Positions 1-22,625 of a stretch of DNA of 64,000 nt are shown here, piece by piece. The notes under the pieces are model-generated. The model saw only the letters and a program-made list of their open reading frames with translations. It was not told where the DNA came from and ran no database searches. The position numbers and the translations under genes were made by a program. Position 1 is the stretch's first letter. Each line of letters opens with the position of its first letter. This DNA comes from Nereocystis luetkeana (taxonomy: Eukaryota; Sar; Phaeophyceae; Laminariales; Laminariaceae), in the NCBI GenBank assembly GCA_031213475.1, contig JARUPZ010000027.1, positions 124,001-188,000 of the forward strand, written 5' to 3'.

Positions 1-2700
1 ACAATCCTCGCGGAGTGGCCCCCGTCTAGTGCATCTGCTTCAGCAAAGTAGGTGTCGCAGCTCGTTGGCTTTCTCGTGTATGTTCCCTTTGCTTTGCGTC
101 CGGGAGATTTTTCCGTTAGCCGCTTGTTGGCTTCGGTGCGTATGCCGCGCATAGCCGCCGGAGCTGATTTTGCTTGCCGTACGGCAAACCCCGGGCGGCG
201 TCTCGCCCTGGGACCCGAGGTTCGTGGTGACCTCGACTTCGACTTCTGACTGTGGTTCGTTGAGGAAGGGTTGGACGCGCGTGGAGGAACCTTGTCAGCT
301 CTGATGTATCATTTGCTTGAGCTCCCCCCCTCGACCTACTCTGTTTTCGGACGCATCCGAAAACGCTCTCGGGGGTTTCTACCTTACAACTGGTGTATGT
401 TGGCGGTACGAGCTTGACGCCGGGGAGCGGTCTTGATTTTGTGGATCGAGTAAGCCCGTTGCAGACGAGAACGATATATCTATTAACGTTCTCGGATTGT
501 TGGGCACGGTAGTTTCTGCATGGGTCCTCGTCGCTCCGTGTGCTGAACGCCCGCCGGACATGGGGGATTGTGTGTTGTCGCGTGGCGACAACGAAGCAGC
601 CGTATAGAGTGGGTGCGGCGTTGTCGAGGGGGGAAGGAGCCGATATCTGGTGCGTTGATATGCCTCCTTGGTGTGCTCGAATTGTCCTCTCGTTGGCAAT
701 TTATCGAAAACCACGTATCTCACGGTGGGATTGCGCCGCCGTCGTCGTTAATTTGCGTGCTGTTGGGCCCGACATTCCGCGGCAGGAGGAGGACTTGGAG
801 GATGCGGGCTCATCCCTCTGTACTTCGGTGTTGACCTCGAATTCATGCGAATCACCATTGCCACCTCGTCTTGAACGCACTTATCAGGGGCATTTTGGCG
901 CATGGTAGACTCTCGGGTACGTTGTGGAAGGCCTGTATTTCTCGAGCGTTGCGGAGACAGTTATGGCCAACGTGTGGTATTTGTTCAAGTACGTAGCGTA
1001 CGCCTTTGCCACCAAACCAATTGCGGTCGGCAACTAGTGAGAACCATTTGTCAGCGATCAGGTTTTTCCATCGTATTTTGGGTTAGGGTTCGAGCTGGAC
1101 ACTACTCATCCCGTTTGTGTGAATGCCCTCGAACTCGCCGCTCGTTCGCATGTCCCCGCTGGTAACCCAGCAACCGTGCGCCGGCTAGTTTCCTGGGAAA
1201 TGTTGATCGCGGGCGAGAAATTGATCCTTACGTGGCAGACCGGGGGTCGCGTCTTGTGGTTTGCCCTCCGTGTTTCCTTTTGCTTTTTTTCTCGCGCATC
1301 CGAAATGTTCGCGGAAACACGGTCATATGTGCACGAGACGTATTGTTTGCGAGGGGATACCGTAGCGTTTTTTTACGGAAAGTTTTAGCTATCCGCGGAG
1401 CGTTGATTCACTGCGGACCGCGTTGATGCTCGGTTTCGTGGGTCGAAGGGAGACCGATTGCGGACAGGTCCGGTTTTTACTCGCGTACGTTGTGGTCCGG
1501 CGTTGCGCGTAGGCGATCGTGGCGGTGCGGTCGATATCATTATCGAATTTACGTCGTGTCAACGGTTTCTTCCCTCGTCGGCCCCCCTTGCCGCGTTCGG
1601 CGTTGGTGATGGCAGATGGTCCATGTGGACACAGCAGCAAGCGACGGCAGCTTTGCGGAAAGTGGTTGCGTAGGCGGGCGGGCGGGCGGGCGGGGGAGTA
1701 CGCTTTGCATTCCCAGAGGATTGGAAGCGCGACACACTTGTCGGCGGGGGGGGTGACACCAGAGGTGTTGTAGCGTCAGGGCCGATGGGCGTCCGATGAA
1801 TGCAAGACGTGCGTCCACAGTCACGGAAATGATGGCAGTTGGGCAGCAGACGATATGGCCCAGGAAGGAACTAGCGGTGGGATTCACCCGGGCCAGGGCA
1901 CAGATTGGAGGCGAGTTAACTCGCCTTAAGATTTGACTAGGCAGACGTGAAATTGTGGAGACGTGTGCTGCACATGCGCTCCCTATGATATTGCAAGTGG
2001 GGGGGGGGTTGGAGGGTCGTAAGAGTACATTGCGTCGAGAGTTCTATGTCACCAGTTGGATTTGGGGTTGCCTTGAATGTACGGATGTTAGCGTGGGGTT
2101 GCCGTTGTGGCAGCCCCGGGGCTCACCCCCCTCTCCAACCCCCTGTTCTTAGGGCGGGGGGTTGCGCATTAATACAACACAACTTCGAAAGCAAAAGTGC
2201 AATCCTGAATACTCTCCAAAGAATGAGAGAGTGTGAGTTTTGTAGGGGCGTAAGAATTTGCGCCAATCAGATGAATGCTGTGACAATTGGTAGCAAGAAA
2301 CGTAGCCCTTGGTACACACACCATGTCCGATACGTAGCCGGAAACCGACACGTGATAGCGCAGTGGAGCAGAGGGTGAGCTAGAGGTCCAAGGTGTGATC
2401 CAGACTGTTTTGAGTTCCCACCCATCCGCCCGTGCCTTTATTTGAGGGGGCCAGTGGGGGGGGCGGATTTAAATGGTCGCAGTAAAGTGTGTGTTTATTG
2501 CAGTTTGTTAGACGTACCCGATATTTTCGCGGATGGTGCGACCGGGTGTCGTAGATTGCGCAAGTTACGGTGGGGGGCAACCGCCTTGGCGTTTAGTTTT
2601 TGTTGGATGCTAGTGGGCTTTCTTCATATATATCATACAATGATAACTGATAAAAATAAACATGGTGTTGCATCGGCTCGGATTTTGCGCGCAATCTGAA
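1..2700. other. Gene-poor, GC-richer left flank
   Basis: No intact gene is supported here. The stretch is richer in G and C than the next 40 kb, has a GGGC/GGCG run at 1,674-1,692, and lacks the TACCWGGTA word typical of 2.9-44.7 kb. Open frames on both strands are short and mutually overlapping. It looks like old, decayed coding or transposon sequence. Confidence 0.5.
862..1095 (-). pseudogene. Protein-like open stretch, decayed coding remnant
   Basis: I do not recognise this sequence. Read on the minus strand, about 77 codons run without a stop and have a natural-looking composition, with a tryptophan- and glycine-containing stretch LIADKWFSLVADRNWFGGKG followed by RYVLEQIPHVGHNCLRNAR. There is no start codon and no obvious gene around it. 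Neighbouring minus-strand frames between 250 and 800 are also partly open but broken by stops and frame changes. It could be the remains of a transposon protein or an isolated exon of a gene lying to the left. Composition is the only support. Confidence 0.25.
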
Positions 2701-3161
2701 AGTTTAGAAAGGGGGGGGGTATCCATATATTGGCATTGAAGTACATTGCTAGTTGAAATGTGCGTGTGCTATTCGTGTATACCTGGCACATTTTATTTGG
2801 TGTGTAATTAGTTGCACGTGGTCATGAGGTTACCTTGCATGCGTATTAATAGTACGTATTTGCCTATACAGTAGTATCATACTGGTATGTATTGCGCCCC
2901 CTCATAGCTACCAGGTATGTGATACCATAACCTTACTATAAATGGAATTACTGCTTGGCGCCGTCGATGAAATCCGAGTTAGAAACAGCAATCAATTTCA
3001 GCAGCCTGAGAAACTTCCGTGTTTCAAGTTCGGCCAAGGGTAGCAGAGGCCCAGAAACGTTTTTCGTAATAAAAAAGGCATCGGGCCGCCCCGGCACCGG
3101 GCACAAAAATGTGATCTACTACATACAGTAGTAGTACGTACCTACGCTCTCTTACGAGTAA

Positions 3162-3260
3162 CCCTTTTGAGACTCCCTGCAGTCAGTCCCGTTTTGGGGA
3201 CAAAGTAATTGGAATTCGAGTGGTCTGTCCCCAAAACGGGGCTGCTGTCAGTCTAACCCT
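3162..3260. repeat. Hairpin element family B, copy 1
   Basis: This is an inverted repeat whose arms contain AGTCCCGTTTTGGGGACA and its reverse complement around a spacer of about 30 bp. The outer arms are diverged (CAGTCAGTCCC against GGGGCTGCTGTC). It belongs to a family with five further copies in this window. The size, near-perfect self-complementarity and dispersed copies fit a non-autonomous foldback or MITE-type element. Confidence 0.7.
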
Positions 3261-4249
3261 AAGTTCAAATCTATGTAGGACGACACTGCCACGGCTGTTC
3301 GCGGGCCAGGTCAAACCTCACGGGTCGGGTCGGGTCGGATCGAGCTAGGCCAGGCGAAAAAATTGAGACGTCTTGACTTGACCTGACCTAACCCTAAGTT
3401 TTTTTTCTGAATGACGGGGGTTCCTTAACCCAAAATCGTCGGAATGCCGAATCTTGTTTCGAAAAATAACGCTCTTATGTACTTGGGCCATGGGATTATT
3501 CACCGGGATGTCATTTGATTTTTGCTGAAGTCAGTTTTCGGGTGAGGAATGGAGCTCCTTATGTGGGGAGCCTCAGAAAAATTAGGGTGAACCTCTATAA
3601 TATTTTAGAACGCCTCCCTGACCCCTGACATTTGAACGCCTCCTGACCCGAGCCGCGAGTCGTGTCATGACCCGCCAACAGCCTTGTCATACGTACTTTC
3701 GGCACTGGATATCTGCGTTTTCGGTAGGGAGTCACGGAAGGTCGCAATTTTGCCAGACATGGGATGACAGCTATAAAAGAAACAAACCAAATATTTTTCC
3801 GCGTCTTTTTATTTACACTGAAGCCCCCCCCCCCCTTCACCTCCGCATGCACATGAAGTTGCGGACCGGAACCACGCCCCATTATTACGTATATATAGGT
3901 TGGGTTGGCGTCGGTTGGCAACGACACTGTAAAACATGCCGCTCACTACGTGAGCTAGACAACCAGGGTACCGCTTTTGTTTTTTTTTGGGCGGTCGATC
4001 ACAGCTAGTTGTCAAGTTAGATCGTTTGTGCGAGGTGAATAACCTTTACTTCGCACAAGTGGGAATGATCGTATAACCTAGTGTTTATGGTAAGGCACCC
4101 AAGAGGCAGTTACATAGTACTCCCATTGCTGTCTCTGGAAATGTCTACACCGGAAATTAAATTAACTCATTGAAGCCGTCATCCATATGCAAGTCCGCCT
4201 CAAACGCGGTTCTTATAATAGTGGGATGCAGCTCGCCCTTCATGCGACT

Positions 4250-4500
4250 CGCTAGATATCTCACGGCGCTTCGCGCTTGGTGCAAGCAATGTCTGCCTGG
4301 TCGGTGAAAAACCCTCATGGTCCGTCTCGGCATTGTAGGGATGCGAGGGTCCTACGACTACGGCCATGCATGAGATCGAGTACATCTCTCTTATCGAGTA
4401 CACCCCCCCCCCATTCCCTTGTAGGGATGCAAGCGTCTATCGTCATATACGGCCGCGCATGATATCGAGTACACCCCCCCCCGCCCCTACCCCCTCAAGC
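4250..4500. repeat. Dispersed repeat with internal duplication (TCGAGTACA unit)
   Basis: A unit containing GTAGGGATGC, ACGGCC, GCATGA and ATCGAGTACA followed by a C run is present twice in this stretch. It is also found in reverse orientation at about 39,150-39,360, where G runs replace the C runs. The match extends into the flank that carries GTCTGCCTGGTCGG. The element type is unknown. Confidence 0.55.
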
Positions 4501-5445
4501 GAACCCGTAAGAGGGCTCCAACAGAAGACCAGAAGCCAAGATGGTGTTTGTGACCCCAGGACAATGTTCATGGATTGTTGTGCTGAGCAGATAATAGCTG
4601 AGAAAGAGCAGATGCGGAGTTCGTGAGCTCGACAGGGCGGCACACGTGTGCGCTCGCAGCTCGATAAAAAAAAAAAAAAAAAAAACATAAAATGGAGTAG
4701 GTTTTAGTAGGTTTTGCAATCTGAGAGGTAGCATCTTTAGGCGTGCTTTTGACTTGAAATTTGCGTTGCGCGGTCTGCACTTCGGAATCATCGTCCGCAA
4801 CTGAGACAATTCCTGGTTCGATGCAAACGCGGCGCAGCCGCGTTTATGACCAGTTTTGGCCCGTTTTGGCTGCGGTTTGGGGTTAGGGTTAGAGTCAGGG
4901 GTTGGGTTGGGCCTTCACGTCTTCGCCCGTACCTTGATCCCAACAGGAACCGAACTATCTGAACAGCCTACCAACCTGAAGATCCTACATCCCAGATTGT
5001 AATGGGACCTCGAAAAAATGACCCTTATCAATCCATGATCATCCATGAGCCCTACCTGGTACGCGCCATAGTGTTACTTCAGCAACTGATACATCAGGGT
5101 ATACTACGTACACATAATACCCCCGAGATAGATTCCGGACCTTCCTACGTAGCGGTTCTGAGAGGGATGCTCCTGGATACTGATAGGACAGACCCGTTCC
5201 ATATCTAAGTACATACACGACACAGCTTGCAAACTGCTGTTTTATCACATGTTCAAGGGTATCAAATTATCATGCTAACCCATGTATTCTTATTAGCATA
5301 CGTACTTAGTACGTGTTTGGGCATGTATACTGCAGCAACGATACAATACACAGCTCATGAAAAGTAAGAACATCAGATGACTCTTGTGTTATCAAGCAAC
5401 CATAAAAATGGCTGCTGCTTTATCACCCCTAATATACTACCTGGA

Positions 5446-6260
5446 GTATCGTACAATATAAAATTGTATCGCCGAATTTATCGCCAATCGACTTGACCGT
5501 ACGATGGTAAACGCCGCATACTGTTCCATTCCAAGCCTTCCGTTCATACCCTTTGGGCCCCGACGCGAGCACCCGCTGCAACAGATCAGACAGTTCGAAC
5601 CCATGGCGAAACTAACATGGCCCCGACTTACAATACAACAGCAGGGCCACGTGCATCGCCTTTTCGCGCACAGCAATAAAAACCCAGAATCGCCTGGCCC
5701 ATGAAGGCAAAATACAGAAATCATTGTAGAAGTGATTGGTCATACTGAAGTATAACCCATACGCTTCCTCGACGCGAGGCCATCAACACCATCAACACCC
5801 GTTCGATGCGGGCACAACTGTTTGCGCGTTCTCCACCTTCGTGCTACGGCGAGTACATGGAGCATCATACAATAGATAATTGCGTAGCCTGATGTATCGC
5901 CAATCGACGCGATGGTAAACGCTACTACTGCTGTGGTAGAATTCCATTCCAAGCCTTGGGCACGCCCACCGCGTCAGCTCAGACAGCTCCAATCCAAGAC
6001 AAAACCTGTGCGTGAACCCGACTTACAGCAGCACGGCTACGTGCACCCCCTTTCCGCGCAAAGCAATGACACCCCAGCACGACCTGACTCATGGACGAAA
6101 AACGCAAATAGGAAAGATAAAAGTGCATGGGTCATAAAACCCGCAAACTTCCTCGACGCGAGGCCATCAATGCCCCCAAAATCCGTTCGATGTGAGCACA
6201 AAATGTATGCGCTTCGCCCACCTTGGCGGGTACGGCATTCTTACTTGGTGTTACTTGTTT
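5446..6260. repeat. Tandem duplication, about 410 bp, two diverged copies
   Basis: Copy 1 starts near 5,446 and copy 2 near 5,862. Shared landmarks in the same order include ATCGCCAATCGAC, GATGGTAAACGC, TTCCATTCCAAGCCTT, CACGTGCA/TACGTGCA, CGCGCA-AGCAAT and TCCTCGACGCGAGGCCATCAA. The copies differ by many substitutions and small indels, so the duplication is old. No coding potential is conserved between them. Confidence 0.75.
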
Positions 6261-6479
6261 AAAGGTATAGCCAAAACCGCGGCCAGAACCCAACCCCGAC
6301 TTCCGTACCTATAGCACTAAGCCTAACCTTCGTTCAAGGCACCTGTCTACTTCATCTCTTAACTGCAAATCGCCCCTCCCTGTACGCACAGCTACATTGG
6401 GCTCTACTGACTAGAAACATACATGGGAGTATAGCATACCAGGTACATGGAAACCTCTGATAAAGTCAATCATAGAGCT

Positions 6480-7270
6480 CTCATTCAGACGCACGCAGAC
6501 ATCTGTCACGTACCACGCAATAAAAAGGTGGGCATGAAATCGGGAGAACAAAAAAATGTGCAGTTTCCAGAAAAATAATCCTAAAAAATCCTAAATATCC
6601 AAAACCCGCACGCTAATAGTAGTTAAGTTACACCACACAAGAACTGCCTCTCACACCCATGTCTAGCAAAAATAAAAACGTTACCCCCACTCGAATGCAC
6701 GCATACATCTGTCATGTACCACGTAAGAGAGCACTGTTGTGGGAGCACATAAACATGCCATTTGCAGAAGAAACAAAACGCAAAACAAAAGTACAGACAG
6801 CGGTTATCTTAACCAAAACAAGAACTGGCCTGCATCCCTAAAGTACCAAGCTCAGCCTTCTCTTCGCCGGATATCGCCCTCTCTGTGATCTTACACCTTC
6901 CTCGGGCTGAACTCGATTGATCTAACTACGTACCAAGTATATATATATATATATATATATATTATAAATGATATCTCGGCCAAGCCGAGCCTCAACAGCA
7001 GTACGGAAACAACCCCGCCTTAGAGCAAGGACTCGTTCAATACGTACTATTAATAGCATGACAACAAGGACTCGTTTTCACTCGCCACGTCCCTTCCTAG
7101 CAACACAAGGAAAAGCGTCAAAATCACGTCACTCTGACGCTCGCGCGGACATCTATCATGTACCACGAAAAATCAATACTGGACTGGACACGAAAAAAAA
7201 CGTCACTCTCACTCCGACGCACGCAGTTATTTATCATGTATGAATACCACGCAAAATCAATACCGGCAGG
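6480..7270. repeat. Degenerate tandem units around ACATCTATCATGTACCACG
   Basis: Four diverged copies of a unit reading roughly ACGCACGCAGACATCTATCATGTACCACG are spaced through this stretch, near 6,490, 6,690, 7,135 and 7,215. The last two share the extension AAAATCAATAC. An AT dinucleotide run interrupts the series at 6,938-6,962. Confidence 0.6.
6938..6962. repeat. AT dinucleotide microsatellite
   Basis: About twelve consecutive AT units, read directly from the sequence. Confidence 0.95.
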
Positions 7271-8059
7271 TATGGATGGAGTTCCCGAAGCACTCCAATA
7301 CAAAACACACAAAATGCAACAAAATATACCTGGTATATCAGTAAACACAAGTAACTCTTCTGCATTGGACCAGGTAAGACTAGACAAGCCGGGGGGGTCA
7401 CGCCATTTTTCTTCTGCGGTCGCCCCCGCAGGACTCTCAATCAGGGTAAATCCAATGCATTCAGGAGGAGACTATAAATATGTAAATTACAGGTCGCCGT
7501 GAAAAGCCGCCACACATTACCGCCGAATGTGTAGACAGCGCAGCAACCTTTTCGCAAGTATTGTCGGTGTGTTACTAATAGTGTCCGAGCATGGGACACT
7601 CTGCTGCGTCGACCACACCGAGGTGCTGCGTCGAGCATACGGGGTCATAGGCCCTTCGCAATATATAGGAAGTACCTGTCATATACCTGGTATATAAAAT
7701 ACATCGGCCATTACAAGCAATCTTGCTTACCGGAATCACCTCTACGAGTAACGCCGCCGGGACAAGTAACACAATTTTACTATTTTACTATTTTATATCC
7801 TCGACGCGCACACTCACGCCGACTTCGTCCAAGAAGACAAATGTATGGTTGGTCGGGGAGTGCACTTTCAACCGCCCACGCGTGACACCCAACCAACATG
7901 TGCGACACCGTCACACGCTCGAAATCAAACACACTCCGACCTTCATACGCTCTATAGGCTAAGCTTACGCCATCGTGGGATGGATTTGTCTCCTGCCGAC
8001 GGTGGGTCTCCGGCACGGGCTGTCCCTTGTCTCATCCAAACCCACGCATCTGAAACAAC

Positions 8060-18038
<9,979 letters not shown>

Positions 18039-20560
18039 CTGAAGCGGTGTTAGGGAGGAATCAGGAAAGTGTCAGGGTTAGCACTAGAGGTAGGTACGTA
18101 CGGGGTCATCGCGGCGCGGTCTTCAGTTTTCTAATAGGGACTATACCACGACATTCGTCAGCTGACCAGTAAGCACAGCAGAGTAGAAGGCGCGCCGCAC
18201 AGCAGAGCAGCGGCAGAGGCGATGGCCTGATAATTGTATGCTGTGATGAGCAAAACGCTCAATGCCGGGGGCAATCATCACCTAACTAAGGGCATTAATA
18301 ACATTTACGCCAACCGCAAAACTTGAACTGTGCGCTCACGGGCCAAGTCGGGCGAGACTCGTTTGGTTTTTGCGCCATGGAAGGCTGCTGCAGTTACATA
18401 TACTTCGAAGTAGGTAGGTAAAAGGCAAAATGACGAGCTGCACTGCTGTGACATTGATTATGTACAGAAAAAGTTCAGAGCTCGGGGTGGGAAAATACTA
18501 TTAATACGAGGATTGGAAATAGACGTGGCGGCCTTCGCCTCCACCTTGTTGTGATTGACTGCCATTGAGCGTATTGATAGTGTCATTGCATGGCTTTGTC
18601 CTAGAATGTCTTCGAATCGGCGGGCAAACGAAGATTTTGAACGGGCGATATGGCAGCTCGTACCGCGCACGCGTTCGACGTTTCATACCACCAGAACAGA
18701 CCAGCAGTTACTTAGGAGAAAGAAGAGATCATGGTATGGTATGGCAATGACAAGTACTTTTCATGGGGTATTAGCCAAAATCAGGTACACCTGGTCCATT
18801 ATGAACCACAATCAGGTACCAGGTATACACTAAAAAGATGAAAAAAAAAATGCACGTCAGGAGCCCTGTCATTGGCCAGCCCCATATATATCGAGTCTGT
18901 TTTTGCTCGAAACCGGCCAGGTACACCTGGTACTTGTCTACGTAGCTTTTAACTGTTTTTGCATTATTTTCAGCCAATGAGAGAGGCCATAAGTACACTG
19001 TTTCTTATCTGCGCCGTTTTTTCTTTTTTTGCGGTACGTAGGTACTCTGTTGTTTTCTCAGTGTTCTATAGTCACAGGAGACACATTACAGCAGCATGGA
19101 CACAGACGGCAGCTCATTTGCCCCACCCCGCGTCGAGGTGGTCTCAGGTTTCGTACGGCAAATAATTTCGTGCCGGGCAGGCGGTTCCGCGAGGATGGTT
19201 GAACGGCTTCAAATCTGGCAACGGGGGCGGGGCGCCAGAATAAATACTCTTGGCGTGCCCGCCGAACAAGCGCAGCGAAACGAACAAAGCCTGGTGACCC
19301 TCTGCAGGTCTACTATTAATAGGAACACTGTAACTGGAGCCCGCCGTACCTATACGGTACCTCAGAAACACACAAAACAATCCGGATTTTGGAGGCCACA
19401 CCCGCTCAACGCTGAGGCGCAAAAACAAATAAATGTATGTCTGAGATTCTCATCATGGCCAAAAACACCGAGCGTGGCGTGTGCTTTCACCTGATTTCAG
19501 TTTCACCTGATTTTTTGACCTGATTACGGTTTCGCAGTTCATCATACGAGGCACCGGGTATTAATATTTGAGTGTAGATGATCGGTGCACATGCATGAAG
19601 TACGAAAGCGTCGAAACGACCATCCGTAAACGGCGGCTCTTCTTCTCTTTTTTGAGTGAGCCGTGGGGGCCAGCCGTGGCGCAGCAAACTTTAGGGCCAG
19701 GGCAGGCGAGTATAACCTAGACGGGTGATCTTTGCGACCATCTCCTAACGTCTTCCTCCGAGGGTTTCCAGGCGCCGAGGGGCCCGCGGTGAAGTCTACA
19801 GGTAGGTGGTGTAGGTTGGGTTGGGAGTGCCGTGGACGACTGAAAGAAAAAAAAGGGCGCAAGTAAGAGAATAATAGTGGATGGGCATGGGCGGCATGGA
19901 TAGGGTTTATGTTTATCGGAGATAGCAACAACACGGCAGACCGTGACCGTGTTGGCGGGGTTCCTTCGTAATATATACTGGTACCTGGTATTGAATAGTT
20001 GTAATAGGGCAGCTGCATTCAGCAGGCAGCGTGCTGTTGCTGCCTCGCCCCCAGTTATATGTTTCCTATTCATAGTCTCTTTCCCCCGCTTTCAATTTCT
20101 GAGTGTTGAGACTGTGCGTCACTGCGTGTCAACCAAATCGGCGCGACTAAACGTGTTTCACCAGTCGGCCAGCACCGTTCCGTGCGGTATCTATACACTT
20201 GGTACCCCCACAAGCAAGCGCGATCAACCTAACAGCGCCCGCTGCTGCCGCCGAAGTAACTACCTGGTACATACGTAATACTGATGATACGTACCTAGCC
20301 AAATAATATGAACCATAACGCCTAATTCCCTCTACAACAAACTACAAACTACAGATTATTATCATATCGGTTCCCGATCCCTTAAATAATACCAGGTAGT
20401 CTTCTCCTTTTTTTCTCTGTTTTTTTTTCCCCCTGTATTTTTGTTCTTTTCTCTGTCCCTCCTACTCCTATTGACGACTTGGTATTAAATAGTCGTAACC
20501 CAGATAAGGGGTGACATACCACGATCTCCCCCCCTCTCTCCACACTGGGGCTGCAAGAAG
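18039..20560. other. Upstream flank of the transporter gene, no supported exon
   Basis: The missing first exon of the transporter should lie here or further right. One weak possibility is a minus-strand segment ending near 19,725, with a strong acceptor (CCCTTTTTTTTCTTTCAG) and a phase-2 donor (TCTAG|GTTATA), but it has no start codon. A SINE-like fragment on the minus strand spans about 20,400-20,560. Confidence 0.4.
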
Positions 20561-21399
20561 ACACTGCCAAGGCTTGGCCTGAAGATGGGAGCCGGGTATG
20601 TATGTACACCTTACAGCCTGTTACGACCCCAGACAGGCAGGGTTTATTACATACAGCGAAGTGAGCTAATGATGATGTGAGAACGTCATCACATCATCAC
20701 GTCGTATACGTACAGTCCCAGTTTCGAAAAACCGAAAACCTGCTGGATAGCAAGTAGTTGAGCCGCCCTTTCCCCCCTTTACCGTCGTACTCCCGAAGTG
20801 GGGAGTGGGGACGAAACGCTCGACAGCCAGTAGAAATCTACTGATTGACCTATAATAGTCTGTACATGTTCGCCAGTATCATCATGTTCAGAATTCTGCA
20901 AGTAATCCAAGTCATTAATAGTAAAATAATAGTGAAAACTGGGCCGAAAACCGCAAAGTTGCGAGTGTTGATTAATATCAATAGTACTTCAGGACGGTAT
21001 GGGTTACAGGGTGATCAGGTACGTACTACTTACACGTCGTGGATAGATAGGAAAACAATGAAAACTGACAAGATCAAACGGAAGATGAAAAATAGAACGA
21101 AATCACGAAATAACGGAGAGGGTTAGAGTTAATGTATGTGAGAACAGCCTACGTACGTACGTACGTAACCCGCACGGAGTAGGAGGCGCCCGGTGCTCGT
21201 TAGAAACGTTAATCTCGAATTTATTTATTGTCCGGGCTTCCTTGTCTTATTTATTCCCGCCCTTGATCTAACTCTATCGTATACTCGTATAGATAGGATC
21301 TAGGTTGGTCCAATTGTTGAGCTGTGTTTCTTAACCCTAAGATTTTCGTATTGTTCGCGCCGACCTGAGCCGATCTTTTTCCAAAAAATGTTTCTTAAC

Positions 21400-21492
21400 T
21401 CCTTTAGAACCGCAGTCCCGTTTGGGGACAAAACTACTTAAAATTTGACTGGTTTGTCCCCAGAACGGGACTGCGGTTCTAAAAGGGTTAAC
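21400..21492. mobile_element. Hairpin element family B, copy 3 (best preserved)
   Basis: The outer arms CCTTTAGAACCGCAGTCCCG and its complement ending GGTTCTAAAAGGG flank a spacer of about 25 bp. The arms are nearly perfect for 35-40 bp. There is no coding capacity, so mobilisation in trans or hairpin-driven spread is inferred. Confidence 0.8.
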
Positions 21493-21905
21493 TAACTGCG
21501 GGCGCCCACCGTACCGGGAAAAATACCGGGAAAAGTGCATTCGCCACCGGTGGCGGATATGACAAGGGTAGGTGCACATATATACTGCTGCTGCTGCTGC
21601 TGTAGATATATATACGCGAGCTGTGGCGCATGCATTTCTTTTTTGAATACCCGGCGACTGCTCCGTTAGCGAAGAAACACTGGCAAGGTAAGGCATGCCT
21701 ACTGTTTAATATGAATAATAGAGATGGGCACCGGCTATTAATAGCATTTTCGACAAACCGAAAACCGGATAATAGGAAGTTATTATCAAAAACGAAAACC
21801 TCGTATAGAATCGTTTTTTTTCGGCCGGAATTGACCGGTCATGTGTACACCGTCTTGTGTATTCTGAAGTAAGTGCGTGTTCGATTCTATTCGCAATCAA
21901 ATGTT

Positions 21906-22005
21906 TTAGGGTTAGGGTTAGGTAATAATAATTAGGGTCAGGGTTAGCTAATAACAATTAGGGTTAGGTACCTAACCCTAACCCTAACCTAACCTTAACC
22001 CTAAT
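21906..22005. repeat. Head-to-head telomere-like repeats
   Basis: GGGTTAGGGTTAGG and related G-rich units on the left are followed by ACCTAACCCTAACCCTAACC on the right, meeting near 21,970 at GGTACC. The arms are short and imperfect. Confidence 0.85.
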
Positions 22006-22290
22006 GCGTTGCTCTTACGGCGAAGCGCCACCAAAGTCTATGCAGTCTATGATCACGTTTTTCACCGCTGCAGGACCAAGCATTTTAGTTCACGAAGCAC
22101 GCCGTAGTGGCGGTAGTCTACAAGAAACAATATGAATTTGGTCTTTTTGTTTTTTTTAGGTTACGAGTAGTAAGTCGGTCCATTGGAGCTCATCACTTAC
22201 TTGCTCAAACAAAATACGGTACTTGGCAGTAGTTGACACACACTCAATTCACACTCACACACTCCACTATACCATAAATAGAGACAGCCA

Positions 22291-22320
22291 ACACTGCTGC
22301 TGCTGCTGCTGCTGCTGCTG
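22291..22320 (+). repeat. CTG trinucleotide microsatellite
   Basis: About nine consecutive CTG units. A shorter run lies at 21,583-21,602. Confidence 0.93.
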
Positions 22321-22434
22321 TTGTGCGTTCGAGACAATGGGGCATACATGTCATACAGCGCTAAACATTGGTTGATGGGTCTGAATGGCTTACGAATTTA
22401 TTGTTTCCGTTTCCATCTTGATCTTACGGGTAGC

Positions 22435-22625
22435 CTTTTTTTTTCCTCCCCCCTCCCTAACATGAATAGTACTCGTAACCCGGATCCGGGGTCACAAAGA
22501 AGGCCCTTCGCGCCGGCGTCCACCTCTACAAGTACGGATGCGCCTTTCTTCATTTATGCCGCGAGAAGGGCCGTACATGCAACACCATCACCACCATCTC
22601 CCTCTTCCTCTCATCGACGCTATTA
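22435..22625 (-). mobile_element. SINE body fragment
   Basis: CGTAACCCGGATCCGGGGTCACA and the following pyrimidine-rich and CTTCATTTATG motifs match the body of the SINE at 29,004-29,338. The tRNA-like head is absent. Confidence 0.55.

Larger units (their letters stand above)
2701..8059. other. Repeat-rich, gene-less stretch downstream of the transporter gene
   Basis: No coding exon is supported. The stretch holds one hairpin element (3,162), a TCGAGTACA repeat (4,250), a poly-A run (about 4,665-4,685), a telomere-like GGGTTAGGGTTAG patch near 4,878, a 410-bp tandem duplication (5,446), degenerate tandem units (6,480-7,270) and an AT microsatellite (6,938). Open frames are short and none has matching splice sites that I could extend. 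Confidence 0.5.
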
